64,000 bases of DNA from Chitinophaga oryziterrae (GTDB lineage: Bacteria > Bacteroidota > Bacteroidia > Chitinophagales > Chitinophagaceae), in contig NZ_WRXO01000010.1 in assembly GCF_009758125.1 (NCBI RefSeq), positions 1 to 64,000 of the forward strand, in the 5' to 3' direction. Shown here piece by piece: positions 1-9,044 of the stretch (position 1 is its first letter; every line of letters starts with the position of its first letter). A program made the position numbers and the translations under genes. The notes beneath the pieces are model-generated. The model was not told where the DNA came from. It did no database searches and saw only the letters and a program-made list of their open reading frames with translations.

Positions 1-1
1 T

Positions 2-2554
2 GTTGAATATAAAGCACAGAGCTTAACTATATATCCGGCGCTTCATAGTATGGTATCCAATGTTACTTTACAGATCAAGGAAGATACGGGGTATAAAACG
101 ATCAGGCAATTTGACATTAACCGTGGCAACGATGCATTAAATGTAGGCTTCTCCCCTTACGCACCGGTAGCAGTCTCATTTCGTGAAGTAAAGGCAGCCT
201 CCTTCCGCCTCTTGTTTGATCATTATTCTACTGGTAGCGGTGTGACGGAGCTGGTCCTCTCTCCCTTGCCAAAGGTTGAAAAGTACGCGGAGAAAACTCT
301 GTCCAAAATGTTCCAGAGTCCATTGCCTTACTGGCAGGAGTACCAATGGCCTGTTCAGGAAAAAGTTACGGATGCCGGCACGCTGATTAATCCAAAAGAG
401 GTGCTGGATATTTCCGCTTTCATGCAGGCAGATGGTACTTTAAAATGGAACGCACCGGAAGGCAACTGGGTTATCATGCGTACCGGTATGACACCAACCA
501 GAGTAACCAACTCACCTGCCTCTCCGGAAGGAATAGGCTTAGAGATTGATAAGATGAGTAAGGAACATATCGCTTATCATTTTGATTCATTTATGGGTGA
601 AATTATCCGGCGTGTTCCGAAAGAAGATCGTAAGTCCTGGAAGGTGGTGGTACAGGACAGTTATGAAACAGGTGGTCAGAACTGGACAGATGCGCTTATA
701 GATAGCTTTAAATCCACCTATCATTATGATCCTTTACCTTATCTGCCTGTTTTTAAAGGCAATGTAGTGGGAAGTCAGGATCAATCAGATCGTTTTTTAT
801 GGGACATGAGGCGTTTTATAGCAGATAAAGTAGCCTATAATTATGTAGGAGGATTAAGGGAAGTCTGCCATCAGCATGGTTTAACAACATGGCTGGAAAA
901 TTATGGCCATTGGGGATTTCCGGGAGAGTTTCTGCAATATGGTGGTCAGTCGGATGAAGTAGGCGGAGAGTTCTGGAGTGAAGGGGATTTAGGGAATATA
1001 GAGAACAGGGCAGCTTCTTCTTCGGCGCATATTTATGGGAAGGTGAAAGTTTCTGCTGAATCAGAAACTGCCGGAGGACAAGCGTTTGGCAGGTATCCCG
1101 CAGATATGAAACAGCGTACGGACCGTTTCTTTACAGAAGGCATCAATAATACTTTATTGCATGTTTACATTCAGCAACCTGATGACAGGAAACCAGGTGT
1201 AAGCGCCTGGTTCGGCAATGAGTTTAACCGTAATAATACCTGGTTTTATGATATGGACTTGTTTACACTATATCTTAAACGATGCAACTTTATGCTGCAA
1301 CAAGGCAAATATGTAGCTGATGTAGCTTATTTCATAGGAGAAGATGCACCGAAAATGACAGGAGTACAAGATCCCGCATTGCCAAAAGGGTTTTCATTTG
1401 ATTATATAAATGCAGAGGTAATAGAGAATCGTTTGTCTGTAAAAAACGGAAGGTTCGTGTTGCCGGATGGTATGAATTACAAAGTACTTGTTTTGCCAAA
1501 ACTGGAAACGATGCGGCCGGAACTGCTTGAAAAAATTACCGCACTTGTAAAAGAAGGAGGGATTGCACTTGGTCCTAAACCCATACGTACACCTGGTTTA
1601 CGGGATTATCCGGAGGCCGACAATAAATTGAATACCCTTGCCGCAACGCTTTGGGGTAATATAGACACGGGTACAATTAAGACGCATGCCTATGGGAAAG
1701 GTATGGTCATGGATAGAATGAGTTTAGAAGAAGTTTTCTCAACATTAAAGATCCTTCCTGACTTTAACCTGCCCAAAGGCGAAGAGGCACTATTCATACA
1801 CCGCAAAATTAATGATGGAGATATCTATTTTCTGTCCAATCAAAAAGCAGAGAAAATCAGTATCCATCCAACATTCAGGATACAGGATGAGCTACCTGAA
1901 TTATGGGACGCCACTACTGGTGTTATGAGGCCTTTACCTCAGTTTACAAAAGATGGAGAAACAATACAGGTACCCATTGAGTTGGAAGCTTATGAAAGTG
2001 CTTTCATCCTTTTCAGAAAACCAAAAACGCCGTCAAAGAACAAAGCCTTATTAAATTACCCACTGCTCGTTTCTTCGGAAGAGATCACTACACCCTGGAC
2101 AGTTAATTTTGATACATTAACAGGAGGGCCTGCGGCTCCGGTAACATTCAATAAACTCACAGACTGGTCTCAGAGCAATGATCCCCGGATAAAATACTAT
2201 TCCGGCACTGCTGTTTATCATAACACTTTCTCTTTAGCTAAACTTACTAAAGGAGAACATATTCAGCTAAACACAGGAAAGGTAATAGCTATTGCGAAGG
2301 TGAAAATAAACGGCAAATACGTAGGAGGTCTCTGGACTCCTCCTTACAGTCTGGATATTACAGATGTTATAAAGGAAGGTAATAACGAGATAGAAATCAG
2401 TGTAGTGAATACCTGGGTGAACCGGTTAATAGGAGATAGTTTTCTTCCTGAAAGTCAGCGCAGGACATGGTCTATAATGAAAGATTATGATCAAAAAAGT
2501 AAGGTGGTCGCGGCAGGATTATCAGGCCCCGTTATGATTCAAAGAAACAGATAA
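2..2554 (+). CDS. Glycoside hydrolase family 106-type alpha-L-rhamnosidase (5' end outside window)
   Basis: The frame is open to the left edge, so this is the C-terminal ~850 residues of a larger protein; family members are usually around 1100 residues. Family knowledge: GH106 enzymes remove terminal alpha-L-rhamnose from plant or bacterial polysaccharides, normally in the periplasm or on the cell surface. The catalytic-barrel part shows family-like segments such as VVQDSYETGGQNWT and TWLENYGHWGFPGE. The last ~170 residues look like a galactose-binding-type beta-sandwich ending in LWTPPYSLDIT and NTWVNRLIGD, as is typical of this family. No signal peptide can be judged because the start is missing. 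Family assignment is by recognition, not by search; a related GH2-like rhamnosidase is the main alternative. Confidence 0.82.
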   Translation, partial: VEYKAQSLTIYPALHSMVSNVTLQIKEDTGYKTIRQFDINRGNDALNVGFSPYAPVAVSFREVKAASFRLLFDHYSTGSGVTELVLSPLPKVEKYAEKTLSKMFQSPLPYWQEYQWPVQEKVTDAGTLINPKEVLDISAFMQADGTLKWNAPEGNWVIMRTGMTPTRVTNSPASPEGIGLEIDKMSKEHIAYHFDSFMGEIIRRVPKEDRKSWKVVVQDSYETGGQNWTDALIDSFKSTYHYDPLPYLPVFKGNVVGSQDQSDRFLWDMRRFIADKVAYNYVGGLREVCHQHGLTTWLENYGHWGFPGEFLQYGGQSDEVGGEFWSEGDLGNIENRAASSSAHIYGKVKVSAESETAGGQAFGRYPADMKQRTDRFFTEGINNTLLHVYIQQPDDRKPGVSAWFGNEFNRNNTWFYDMDLFTLYLKRCNFMLQQGKYVADVAYFIGEDAPKMTGVQDPALPKGFSFDYINAEVIENRLSVKNGRFVLPDGMNYKVLVLPKLETMRPELLEKITALVKEGGIALGPKPIRTPGLRDYPEADNKLNTLAATLWGNIDTGTIKTHAYGKGMVMDRMSLEEVFSTLKILPDFNLPKGEEALFIHRKINDGDIYFLSNQKAEKISIHPTFRIQDELPELWDATTGVMRPLPQFTKDGETIQVPIELEAYESAFILFRKPKTPSKNKALLNYPLLVSSEEITTPWTVNFDTLTGGPAAPVTFNKLTDWSQSNDPRIKYYSGTAVYHNTFSLAKLTKGEHIQLNTGKVIAIAKVKINGKYVGGLWTPPYSLDITDVIKEGNNEIEISVVNTWVNRLIGDSFLPESQRRTWSIMKDYDQKSKVVAAGLSGPVMIQRNR

Positions 2555-2820
2555 TTATTAAAAGAAGATGCCGTTTTCTTTACTTATGGGATTTAGGTAC
2601 AGAGCGTATAAATATATAATGTTCCTTTTATGGTAATATAATACAATTTCTAAACCAGTTGATCCATCTCCCAAAGAGGGAAAGATTCTTTATTGCGTTA
2701 AATAAAAATACTTTAAGTAAACCTTAAAGCATTCTCAGTTGTAGTATCAACAGGTAAGTTATCGACCCCGAAAGCGATAAATGCATAATGCTGGTTTCTT
2801 AAACTTTTAAAAATTCCACA
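2555..2820. other. Intergenic region with a short inverted repeat
   Basis: About 265 AT-rich bases between the rhamnosidase and the secreted protein. The only structure seen is the inverted repeat ctttaag/cttaaag at 2711-2717 and 2723-2729, about 90 bases before the next start codon. It could be an operator. No clear TAnnTTTG promoter box was found. Confidence 0.3.
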
Positions 2821-3537
2821 ATGAAAAAGTTGTTCCTCTTTGTGATGTTTATTCCTTTGATGGGAATGGCACAAAAAAATGTTCTCAATGCAACAAGGGT
2901 TTTCCCAAAAATTGACAAGGCTTTAGAGTTCGAAAAAGCATTAATGGCGCATGCGAAGAAATACCACAAAGGCGATTGGACATGGCGGGTATATGAAATT
3001 CAGTCGGGCCCCGATTTCGGAGGCTACCATATTACAGAGGGGCCTACCAGTTGGGAAGCTCTTGACTCACGAGGGAACCTTGGCGTTGAGCATAATAATG
3101 ATTGGAATAAAGAGGTAGCCATTTACCTTACTGACAGGGGTTCATCTTTTTATTTTGACTACAATGACTCGCTCAGTACTGTAAAACTTTCTGACTGGGC
3201 TGATAAAATTCTGATTAATCACATGTATGCCAAACCAGGTATGATTGGGAATGTAACGGAGCTTGCAAGCAAATTAAAGAAAGTGTGGGTAGAAGGAAGT
3301 GAAAGTGTTGCCGTTTACCAGGCAAACAGTTCTGGTGCACCGCAGATCATAACTGCAACCCGGCTTAAGAACGGTTTAAAAGAATTAGCTCCCGGGTATA
3401 AAAAACCTCTTCCTGAAAGGTATAATGCGATATATGGGGCCGGCTCCTGGGATCGTTTTCTAGAGGATTATGCAAAATGTGTTGAAAGCAGGTGGAGCGA
3501 AATCATTACTTATCGCGCGGATCTGAGTTCAAAATGA
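2821..3537 (+). CDS. Secreted protein of unknown function
   Basis: 238 residues with a clear signal peptide: a KK n-region, a hydrophobic core, and likely cleavage after GMAQ near residue 18. The mature part has mixed alpha/beta character with several aromatic residues and no cysteine-rich or catalytic motif I can name. I do not recognise the family. The 3' end, encoding LEDYAKCVESRWSEI and the following YRAD segment, has a diverged second copy at 5062-5148, downstream of the acyltransferase, which suggests an ancestral tandem duplication. A long hairpin at 3589-3634 probably ends its transcript. Confidence 0.85.
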   Translation: MKKLFLFVMFIPLMGMAQKNVLNATRVFPKIDKALEFEKALMAHAKKYHKGDWTWRVYEIQSGPDFGGYHITEGPTSWEALDSRGNLGVEHNNDWNKEVAIYLTDRGSSFYFDYNDSLSTVKLSDWADKILINHMYAKPGMIGNVTELASKLKKVWVEGSESVAVYQANSSGAPQIITATRLKNGLKELAPGYKKPLPERYNAIYGAGSWDRFLEDYAKCVESRWSEIITYRADLSSK

Positions 3538-3588
3538 CAGGTTTTACCTACCTATAAGGTAGTATAAGCCCCATATAAGCCCCCTCAT

Positions 3589-3634
3589 AGCCCTATATAA
3601 GCCCACCTTATTTAAGGGGGGCTTATATAGGGCT
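3589..3634. repeat. Long perfect hairpin, likely terminator, in a TATAAGCCC repeat cluster
   Basis: The 16-base arm agccctatataagccc at 3589-3604 is exactly reverse-complemented at 3619-3634. A short inner stem (cctt/aagg, 3606-3609 with 3614-3617) leaves a four-base loop. Two further direct copies of tataagcccc lie just upstream, at about 3563 and 3574. It sits about 50 bases after the secreted-protein stop codon, so termination is the simplest role. There is no long T-run after it, and the repeated units are unusual for an ordinary terminator. Confidence 0.7.
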
Positions 3635-4043
3635 TATATTCGATTTGATAAGAGATTTTAAGTTATTGGGGAAACAGACAAAATACCCTCAACATTTCTC
3701 GCTCCTTATGATTATACTATTTCAATTTGTTAATAAAAAAACAATAATTATACCTATATCAATAAATTACTTGTCGATCAATTAATTAAATACTTTATAA
3801 TATATATTTAACCAATTTTTTATCCCAAAGAAATCATGTGTAAGAAATCTCCCAAAATAAAGTTGATTATTATTAACCTATAGTACATAATGTAGACCTT
3901 GTTATTCTCTTAAACGAATCCTATATTGGGAAATATCCCATTTTATCGTCGGTAAAGTGATCAGATCTTTTTGTTATTTTGCACACCCTATATTTAATCG
4001 GGACCCTTTGATAAGTATTATGCTCTTAAATCATTAATCGGAA
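3635..4043. other. AT-rich spacer upstream of acyltransferase
   Basis: About 400 bases, very AT-rich, with no open frame worth calling. The stretch ttgttattttgcac near 3969-3982 resembles a Bacteroidota -7 box but has one base too few, so no promoter is called. The base composition differs from the flanking coding DNA, which fits a recombination or insertion joint. Confidence 0.3.
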
Positions 4044-5063
4044 ATGCACAAAAACAATTTTGATTTTATCAGATTCATTTTATCTTTTACTGTTATCCTT
4101 GCACATATTATTGATTTATCGCAGCATTCTTCACTAACTTTCCTCAGGCCATTCTTTGATTCCAATATTGCTGTAACCGGCTTCTTTGTCATCAGTGGTT
4201 TCCTAATTACCAGAAGTTATATCAGTACCAACCATATAAAACAGTATTTCATTAAACGGGCTAACAGGCTGCTACCCGGTTATCTTTTCACTGTTTTCTG
4301 CGGTGCAATCTTTTTATCATTCGTAAGTACTTTATCTTTTCATGAATACTTTCTGAGTAGTGATTTTTATAAATATCTTTTTTATAATATTACCTTTTTG
4401 AATTTCCTCCATCCCTGTTTACCAGGTGTTTTCCTTAATAATCACGAATGCGCAGTCAATGGCGCTTTATGGACGATCAAAGTAGAAGTGGGATTCTATG
4501 TTATCATTCCTCCGCTCATCTATGTGATTAGTAAATTTTCCAAGAAACTCTTTCTTTTTGTATTTATATATCTAGCTGCGCTTGCTTATAAATATGTTGT
4601 TGGCCAGTATTATCAACAAACGGGCAACACCCTATTTGTTGTCCTTGCGCATCAATTACCTGCATTCATGTCCTACTTTGTGTCTGGCATGGCTATGCAT
4701 TATTACCTGCCTAAATTTATCAATCATAAAAATTATCTTATCCTTATAGCACTCCCTGTTTTTATACTGGAATATTATTTTTCTCTGGAGATACTGAAAC
4801 CGCTAGCATTAACGATCATCGTTTTCTATATAGCTTATGGATTCAGTTTTCTGAATGACTTCGGCAGGTATGGAGATTTCTCTTATGGAATTTATATCTA
4901 TCATTTTCCCCTTATACAATTATGTATTACGCTGGGATTCTTTGCAAGATATAATCCTTTTGTGGTAGCAGTCTGCATTATAATAATTGTACTAATAATG
5001 GCAGTTCTATCATGGTACATCATTGAGAAGAGATTTATTCTACGCAAGTTGAAAAAAGTATGA
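4044..5063 (+). CDS. Acyltransferase family 3 (OafA/YrhL-like) membrane protein
   Basis: 339 residues with about ten hydrophobic segments. Family knowledge: these integral membrane enzymes O-acylate (often O-acetylate) surface polysaccharides, lipopolysaccharide or peptidoglycan. Visible family features are the N-terminal FDFIRFILSF segment with a following His (ILAHIID, residues ~15-25), the FFVISGFLITRSY segment and the internal ALWTIKVEVGFY block. The stop codon TGA (5061-5063) overlaps the point where similarity to the duplicated secreted-protein end begins, so the last few residues may be set by a recombination joint. The gene is AT-rich and stands alone, consistent with later acquisition. 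Confidence 0.88.
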   Translation: MHKNNFDFIRFILSFTVILAHIIDLSQHSSLTFLRPFFDSNIAVTGFFVISGFLITRSYISTNHIKQYFIKRANRLLPGYLFTVFCGAIFLSFVSTLSFHEYFLSSDFYKYLFYNITFLNFLHPCLPGVFLNNHECAVNGALWTIKVEVGFYVIIPPLIYVISKFSKKLFLFVFIYLAALAYKYVVGQYYQQTGNTLFVVLAHQLPAFMSYFVSGMAMHYYLPKFINHKNYLILIALPVFILEYYFSLEILKPLALTIIVFYIAYGFSFLNDFGRYGDFSYGIYIYHFPLIQLCITLGFFARYNPFVVAVCIIIIVLIMAVLSWYIIEKRFILRKLKKV

Positions 5064-5148
5064 TCATTCTTTGCAGGATTATACAAAATATGTTGAAGGC
5101 CGGTGGAGCGAAATCCTTGTTTATCGCGCTGATCCAAATTCAAAATGA
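5062..5148 (+). pseudogene. 3' remnant of a second copy of the secreted-protein gene (2821-3537)
   Basis: Reading from 5062 in one frame to the TGA at 5146-5148 gives DHSLQDYTKYVEGRWSEI followed by LVYRADPNSK. This aligns without gaps to the last ~28 residues of the secreted protein (DRFLEDYAKCVESRWSEI then ITYRADLSSK). No start codon and no upstream homology remain: similarity stops exactly at the acyltransferase stop codon. It is a decayed tandem paralogue whose 5' part was lost or replaced. Confidence 0.85.
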
Positions 5149-5164
5149 AAAATATATAAACTTA

Positions 5165-5202
5165 AAAACCGCAAACGCTTACAAGAACGCGTTTGCGGTT
5201 TT
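5165..5202. terminator. Bidirectional rho-independent terminator
   Basis: A perfect 14-bp stem (aaaaccgcaaacgc at 5165-5178 with its complement at 5189-5202) around a 10-base loop. The plus strand ends in TTTT, and the minus strand reads into a T-run as well. It separates the remnant gene from the convergent tRNA-Arg gene and can serve both. Confidence 0.88.
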
Positions 5203-5209
5203 GGGGTTG

Positions 5210-5281
5210 TAGCCCGGACAAGAATCGAACTTGTATCTAAAGTTTAGGAAACTTCTATTCTATCCATTGAACTACCGGGCC
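5210..5281 (-). tRNA. tRNA-Arg (anticodon CCT)
   Basis: Reading the minus strand from 5281, the acceptor arm GGCCCGG pairs with CCGGGCT (first pair G-U). It is followed by TA at positions 8-9, a D-arm, the anticodon loop TTCCTAA on a stem starting GAAGT, and the T-arm ACAAG-TTCGATT-CTTGT. The discriminator base is A and no CCA is encoded. Anticodon CCT reads AGG arginine codons. The T-arm is identical to that of the tRNA-Arg at 11173. Confidence 0.93.
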
Positions 5282-5313
5282 CTTCCGGATCTGTTAAATC
5301 CTAAAGTGGAGTG

Positions 5314-5321
5314 CAAAAGTA
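5314..5321 (-). promoter_or_regulatory. Putative -7 box for tRNA-Arg(CCT)
   Basis: TACTTTTG on the minus strand matches the Bacteroidota -7 consensus TAnnTTTG and lies 32 bases before the tRNA 5' end. No well-spaced -33 TTTG was found, so this is moderate evidence only. Confidence 0.5.
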
Positions 5322-5348
5322 AACGTTTTTCTCAAATTAGGAAATTAA

Positions 5349-7130
5349 TTAACTATAGATCTTCTCTACCTGATCCATATACTTCTGCATGATCACCTTG
5401 CGTTTCACCTTTAGTGTAGGAGAAAGCTCTCCTCCGCTTACCGTCCATTCATGGGCCAGCAGCTCAAATTTCTTGATCTGTTCAATATGACTGAAATACT
5501 GGTTATATTTATCTAATATCTGTTGGAAAAACCCCTGCACGTCAGCATTCTTCAGTAATTCTTCATGTGTATCCGCCTTTATGCCATTCTTGACGGCCCA
5601 GCGTTCCAGTTGAGGGAAAGAAGGTACTATCAGCGCACCGGTAAACTTCCGGCCCTCACCCACTACCATGATCTGCTCTATAAACGGAGACTCCTTGAAT
5701 TTGTTTTCAATAGGCTGCGGCGCCACAAACTTGCCTCCTGAGGTCTTGAACAGCTCTTTTTTACGGTCTGTGATCTTCAGGAACTTGTTATTCACCAGTA
5801 CCCCGATGTCTCCTGTATGGAACCAGCCGTCTATAATAGATTCGGCTGTCAGGTCAGGACGTTTGTAATATCCCATGGAAACGTTAGGCCCTTTACACAA
5901 TATCTCCCCATCCTCTGCCAGTTTAACTTCCACATTGCTGATAAGGGGCCCTACTGTACCAAACATACGATCCTTCACATCTGTGCGGTTCACACTGATC
6001 ACCGGCGAGGTCTCCGTTAGACCATACCCTTCCAGAACCGGAATACCGGCAGCCGTGAAGATCTTGAGCAAACGTACCTGGCAGGCAGCAGAACCAAGAA
6101 CAACAGCATCTATCTTTCCACCAAGCGCCTCCCTCCATTTATTAAAGATCAGCTTATTGGCTATGAATAACTGGAAGTTGTACCATCCGCCCATAGGCTT
6201 GTTAATCTCATATCTCTTACCCAATTCCACTGCCCAGAAGAATAAAGCACGTTTAATGCCTTTTAATTCCAGTCCCTTAGCCATTATCCTCTCATATACT
6301 TTCTCCAGCAAACGGGGAACGGTCGTAAATATAGTCGGCTTCACCTCCCGCAGGTTATCTCCAATGCTATCCATATTTTCCGCATAATATATCGGTACAC
6401 CTGCAGCGAGGTATACATAAGAAACCATGCGTTCAAAAATATGATTCAGTGGCAGGAAACTCAATGCGCGTGCATCCTGACTCACCGGCAGATAAGGCGT
6501 ACAGGCCGTTACATTGCTCATGATGTTACGATGACTCAGCATCACCCCCTTAGGCGTCCCCGTAGTGCCTGATGTGTATATAATAGTAACCAGCTGTTCG
6601 GGATCAATGTTCTTTTTAATCTCCTCTATCTTTGCAAAGTCTTCCTCTTTCCCCATAGCAGGGATCTCTGACCAATGCCTTACACCCTCTACCTTGTCGA
6701 AAGTAAAAATCTCCTTCAACAGTGGCATTTTATGACGGAAAAGATTGATCTTATCATACATATCCTTATCATTCACAAACAGGATACTTGCCCCACCATC
6801 ATTCAATACAAATTCCAGTTCGTTTTCACTCAATGTAGGATAAATAGGCGTAAGCACAGCCCCCGCCTGCTGACAGGCAAGATCTGTAATGAGCCATTCC
6901 GGACGATTGGGAGAAACAATTGCTATTTTATCAGTGCCTTCAGCAGTAGCATCTCCTTTGCCGAATCCAAATTGCAGTAACCCTGCACTGAACCGCATGG
7001 TGAGATCTGCTACATCCTGTGTTGAATATTTTTTCCAAACGTTATTTTCCTTTCCTACCAGCATATCTGCTTTAGGATAATGCTTAAGCTGGTATGCGAT
7101 TACGTCAAATAATCTTAATGGTTGCTCCAT
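5349..7130 (-). CDS. Long-chain fatty acid-CoA ligase (AMP-forming)
   Basis: 593 residues of the ANL adenylating superfamily. It activates a fatty acid with ATP to an acyl-adenylate and then transfers it to CoA, at the inner membrane. The AMP-binding P-loop YTSGTTGTPKG is at residues 185-195. GYGLTETSP carries the adenine-binding A5 motif, and DGWFHTGDIG followed by TDRKKELFKTSGGK carries the ribose-binding Asp and the hinge. The sequence resembles the FadD15 type (long-chain synthetases) rather than acetyl-CoA synthetases. It follows the 2TM-domain gene by 29 bases on the same strand, so the two are probably co-transcribed. Confidence 0.93.
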   Translation of the reverse strand: MEQPLRLFDVIAYQLKHYPKADMLVGKENNVWKKYSTQDVADLTMRFSAGLLQFGFGKGDATAEGTDKIAIVSPNRPEWLITDLACQQAGAVLTPIYPTLSENELEFVLNDGGASILFVNDKDMYDKINLFRHKMPLLKEIFTFDKVEGVRHWSEIPAMGKEEDFAKIEEIKKNIDPEQLVTIIYTSGTTGTPKGVMLSHRNIMSNVTACTPYLPVSQDARALSFLPLNHIFERMVSYVYLAAGVPIYYAENMDSIGDNLREVKPTIFTTVPRLLEKVYERIMAKGLELKGIKRALFFWAVELGKRYEINKPMGGWYNFQLFIANKLIFNKWREALGGKIDAVVLGSAACQVRLLKIFTAAGIPVLEGYGLTETSPVISVNRTDVKDRMFGTVGPLISNVEVKLAEDGEILCKGPNVSMGYYKRPDLTAESIIDGWFHTGDIGVLVNNKFLKITDRKKELFKTSGGKFVAPQPIENKFKESPFIEQIMVVGEGRKFTGALIVPSFPQLERWAVKNGIKADTHEELLKNADVQGFFQQILDKYNQYFSHIEQIKKFELLAHEWTVSGGELSPTLKVKRKVIMQKYMDQVEKIYS

Positions 7131-7159
7131 GATTGCTCTTTAATAAAGTAATGCCGGGA

Positions 7160-7450
7160 TTAAATCCCCCTCCGGTATTTTTCTTCCTGTAATTTGTCAT
7201 ATTCCTTGAGTGTATCGCCAAACGGATCGCGATGCCAGGCATAAAAATACTGGATAGCAAGGAGAAGGCCCCAGCTCAATGCAGGCCATACAGGCCATGG
7301 CGTAACACCCGAGAAGTTGTGGGATGTAACTAACCAGATTGCCCAGAGAAACGCATTTATGACGAGGTATATCATTAAATGAGATTTGAACCTGGACCTG
7401 GACTTAGCGATATGCCAGAGGCGGTCATCACGTTGAGAGGTTGTTTCCAT
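7160..7450 (-). CDS. 2TM domain-containing membrane protein
   Basis: 96 residues. A basic N-terminal stretch (residues ~10-25, including RLWHIAKSRSRFKSH) is followed by two hydrophobic helices (about 25-45 and 55-72) and a charged tail with FGDTLKEYDKLQEEKYRRGI. This fits the small 2TM domain family, common in Bacteroidota and often fused to histidine kinases; function as a stand-alone protein is unknown. It is upstream of the acyl-CoA ligase in a likely two-gene operon. Confidence 0.8.
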   Translation of the reverse strand: METTSQRDDRLWHIAKSRSRFKSHLMIYLVINAFLWAIWLVTSHNFSGVTPWPVWPALSWGLLLAIQYFYAWHRDPFGDTLKEYDKLQEEKYRRGI

Positions 7451-7756
7451 ATGCGTCAGTTTTTACGTAGATATAACTAAATATAGAGATTTTTTCCTGA
7501 ATATAAGAGCTTCATGTTTGAACGGAGATAATTGTGTACAGATCTGCAACTGCTGCGCCATTTCAGCAAAACCAGCTAATTTTGAATCAGACCCGAACAG
7601 ACAATAGCATAATACGAAACACAGCATTCCAGGCATTCCACGGATTACACTGCAAACTTATTGAGAAAGATATTAACAGCACACAGATTGTGCTAAAGAT
7701 TGTGTCTTAATGGTTATTTAATTGATGAAACCCAGGGCATTTTATTTAATAATGCA
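7451..7756. other. Intergenic region, no gene seen
   Basis: About 300 bases between the start of the 2TM gene and the MFS terminator. No convincing ORF, RNA or promoter was recognised. It should contain the promoter of the 2TM/ligase pair. Confidence 0.3.
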
Positions 7757-7806
7757 CTCACCTGTCCCTGGTGATAATAAATTCTTTATCAGCAGGGACT
7801 GGTGAG
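7757..7806 (-). terminator. Probable terminator after the MFS gene
   Basis: Imperfect inverted repeat: ctcacctgtccctggtgataa at 7757-7777 pairs with a near-perfect complement ending at 7806 (two mismatches). It lies ten bases beyond the MFS stop codon on the minus strand. The following sequence is AT-rich but not a pure T-run. Confidence 0.62.
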
Positions 7807-7815
7807 CTGGTTCTT

Positions 7816-9039
7816 TTATTTACCTGATTTCCCTACATCAGGTAATAATCCCGTCAATAAACCTATTAATGGCAGGTAAGCACATACCTGGAATACATAC
7901 TCTATACTTGTATTATCCGCCAGCTTACCCAGTACAGCAGATCCAACGCCACCCATACCAAAGGCCAGCCCGAAGAATAATCCGGCAATCATCCCCACTT
8001 TGCCCGGCACCAGTTCCTGTGCATATACCAGGATAGCAGAAAAAGCAGAAGAAAGGATTACCCCGATAAAAACACTTAGTACGGATGTCCATAAAAGGTT
8101 TGCATGTGGCAACAATAATGAGAACGGAGCCACCCCAAGAATAGAAATCCAGATTACATATTTACGCCCGATACGATCTCCTACAGGGCCGCCTATAAAT
8201 GTTCCCGCAGCAATGGCAAACATGAATATGAACAGGTATATCTGCGCGCTTTGCACCGGAACATGGAATTTGGAAATGAGATAAAACGTATAATAGCTGG
8301 TCATACTGGCCATATAGAAGTACTTGGAGAATACCAGCATCAGCAGGATCCCCAGCGCAAAAATGACTTTACTTCCGGGCAGCTGTACATGCGCTACCGT
8401 TCCTTTTGATTTACTCCTGATACGATGTGTATTCTTTTTATACCATCCGCCAATATTCAGCATCACGACAATAGCCAGTATAGCGGCCAGTGAAAACCAG
8501 CTGATGCTGGATTGTCCTTTGGGAACGATAATCATCGCCGCAAATAAAGGCCCCAGGGAACTGCCCGCATTGCCTCCCAGCTGAAAAAGCGACTGCGCCA
8601 TCCCATGTTTACCACCTGATGCCATATAAGCCAGGCGGGACGCTTCCGGATGAAATACGGAAGACCCCACCCCTACCAACCCAACTGAAAGCAGCACAAG
8701 GTGAAAATGATGCGCCTGCGACAGGCTTATCAGCCCGGCTAATGTAAAGCCCATGCCGATAGCCAGTGAATATGGCTTAGGATTTTTATCTGTATATAAA
8801 CCAACCAGAGGTTGTAGTAACGAAGCCGTAAGCTGGTAAGTTAATGTAATGAGTCCTACCTGGGTGAATGTAAGGTGCAATGAATCTTTCACCAGAGGAT
8901 AAATAGCTGGTATCAGGGACTGAATAGTATCGTTGATCAGGTGGGAAAAGCTAAGGGCCAGCAAAACGGAGAATACCGTTTTCTCTGCTACTTTCTGTGC
9001 TTCGCTTTTCTGGGTTTCGTTCAGGATCATCTTTTCCAT
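7816..9039 (-). CDS. MFS transporter, fosmidomycin-resistance (Fsr)-like
   Basis: 407 residues, about 12 membrane segments, major facilitator superfamily. N-terminal HLINDTIQSLIPAIYPLVK and LLQPLVGLYTDKNPKPYSLA match the Fsr/YajR-like drug-efflux subgroup, and GVGSSVFHPEASRLAY is the highly typical Fsr segment with its His-Pro-Glu. Proton-driven export of small anionic drugs is known for E. coli Fsr; the substrate here is not known. The gntR gene ends five bases upstream, so regulator and pump form one operon, suggesting the pump is controlled by the regulator's ligand. Confidence 0.88.
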   Translation of the reverse strand: MEKMILNETQKSEAQKVAEKTVFSVLLALSFSHLINDTIQSLIPAIYPLVKDSLHLTFTQVGLITLTYQLTASLLQPLVGLYTDKNPKPYSLAIGMGFTLAGLISLSQAHHFHLVLLSVGLVGVGSSVFHPEASRLAYMASGGKHGMAQSLFQLGGNAGSSLGPLFAAMIIVPKGQSSISWFSLAAILAIVVMLNIGGWYKKNTHRIRSKSKGTVAHVQLPGSKVIFALGILLMLVFSKYFYMASMTSYYTFYLISKFHVPVQSAQIYLFIFMFAIAAGTFIGGPVGDRIGRKYVIWISILGVAPFSLLLPHANLLWTSVLSVFIGVILSSAFSAILVYAQELVPGKVGMIAGLFFGLAFGMGGVGSAVLGKLADNTSIEYVFQVCAYLPLIGLLTGLLPDVGKSGK

Positions 9040-9044
9040 AATTA

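Noticed and set aside
3960..3990. Promoter for the acyltransferase at ttgttattttgcac
   Set aside because: One base short of TAnnTTTG and without a properly spaced -33, so not called.
5875..6387. 170-codon plus-strand frame opposite the acyl-CoA ligase
   Set aside because: Lies wholly inside the well-supported ligase gene, with composition expected of an antisense shadow.
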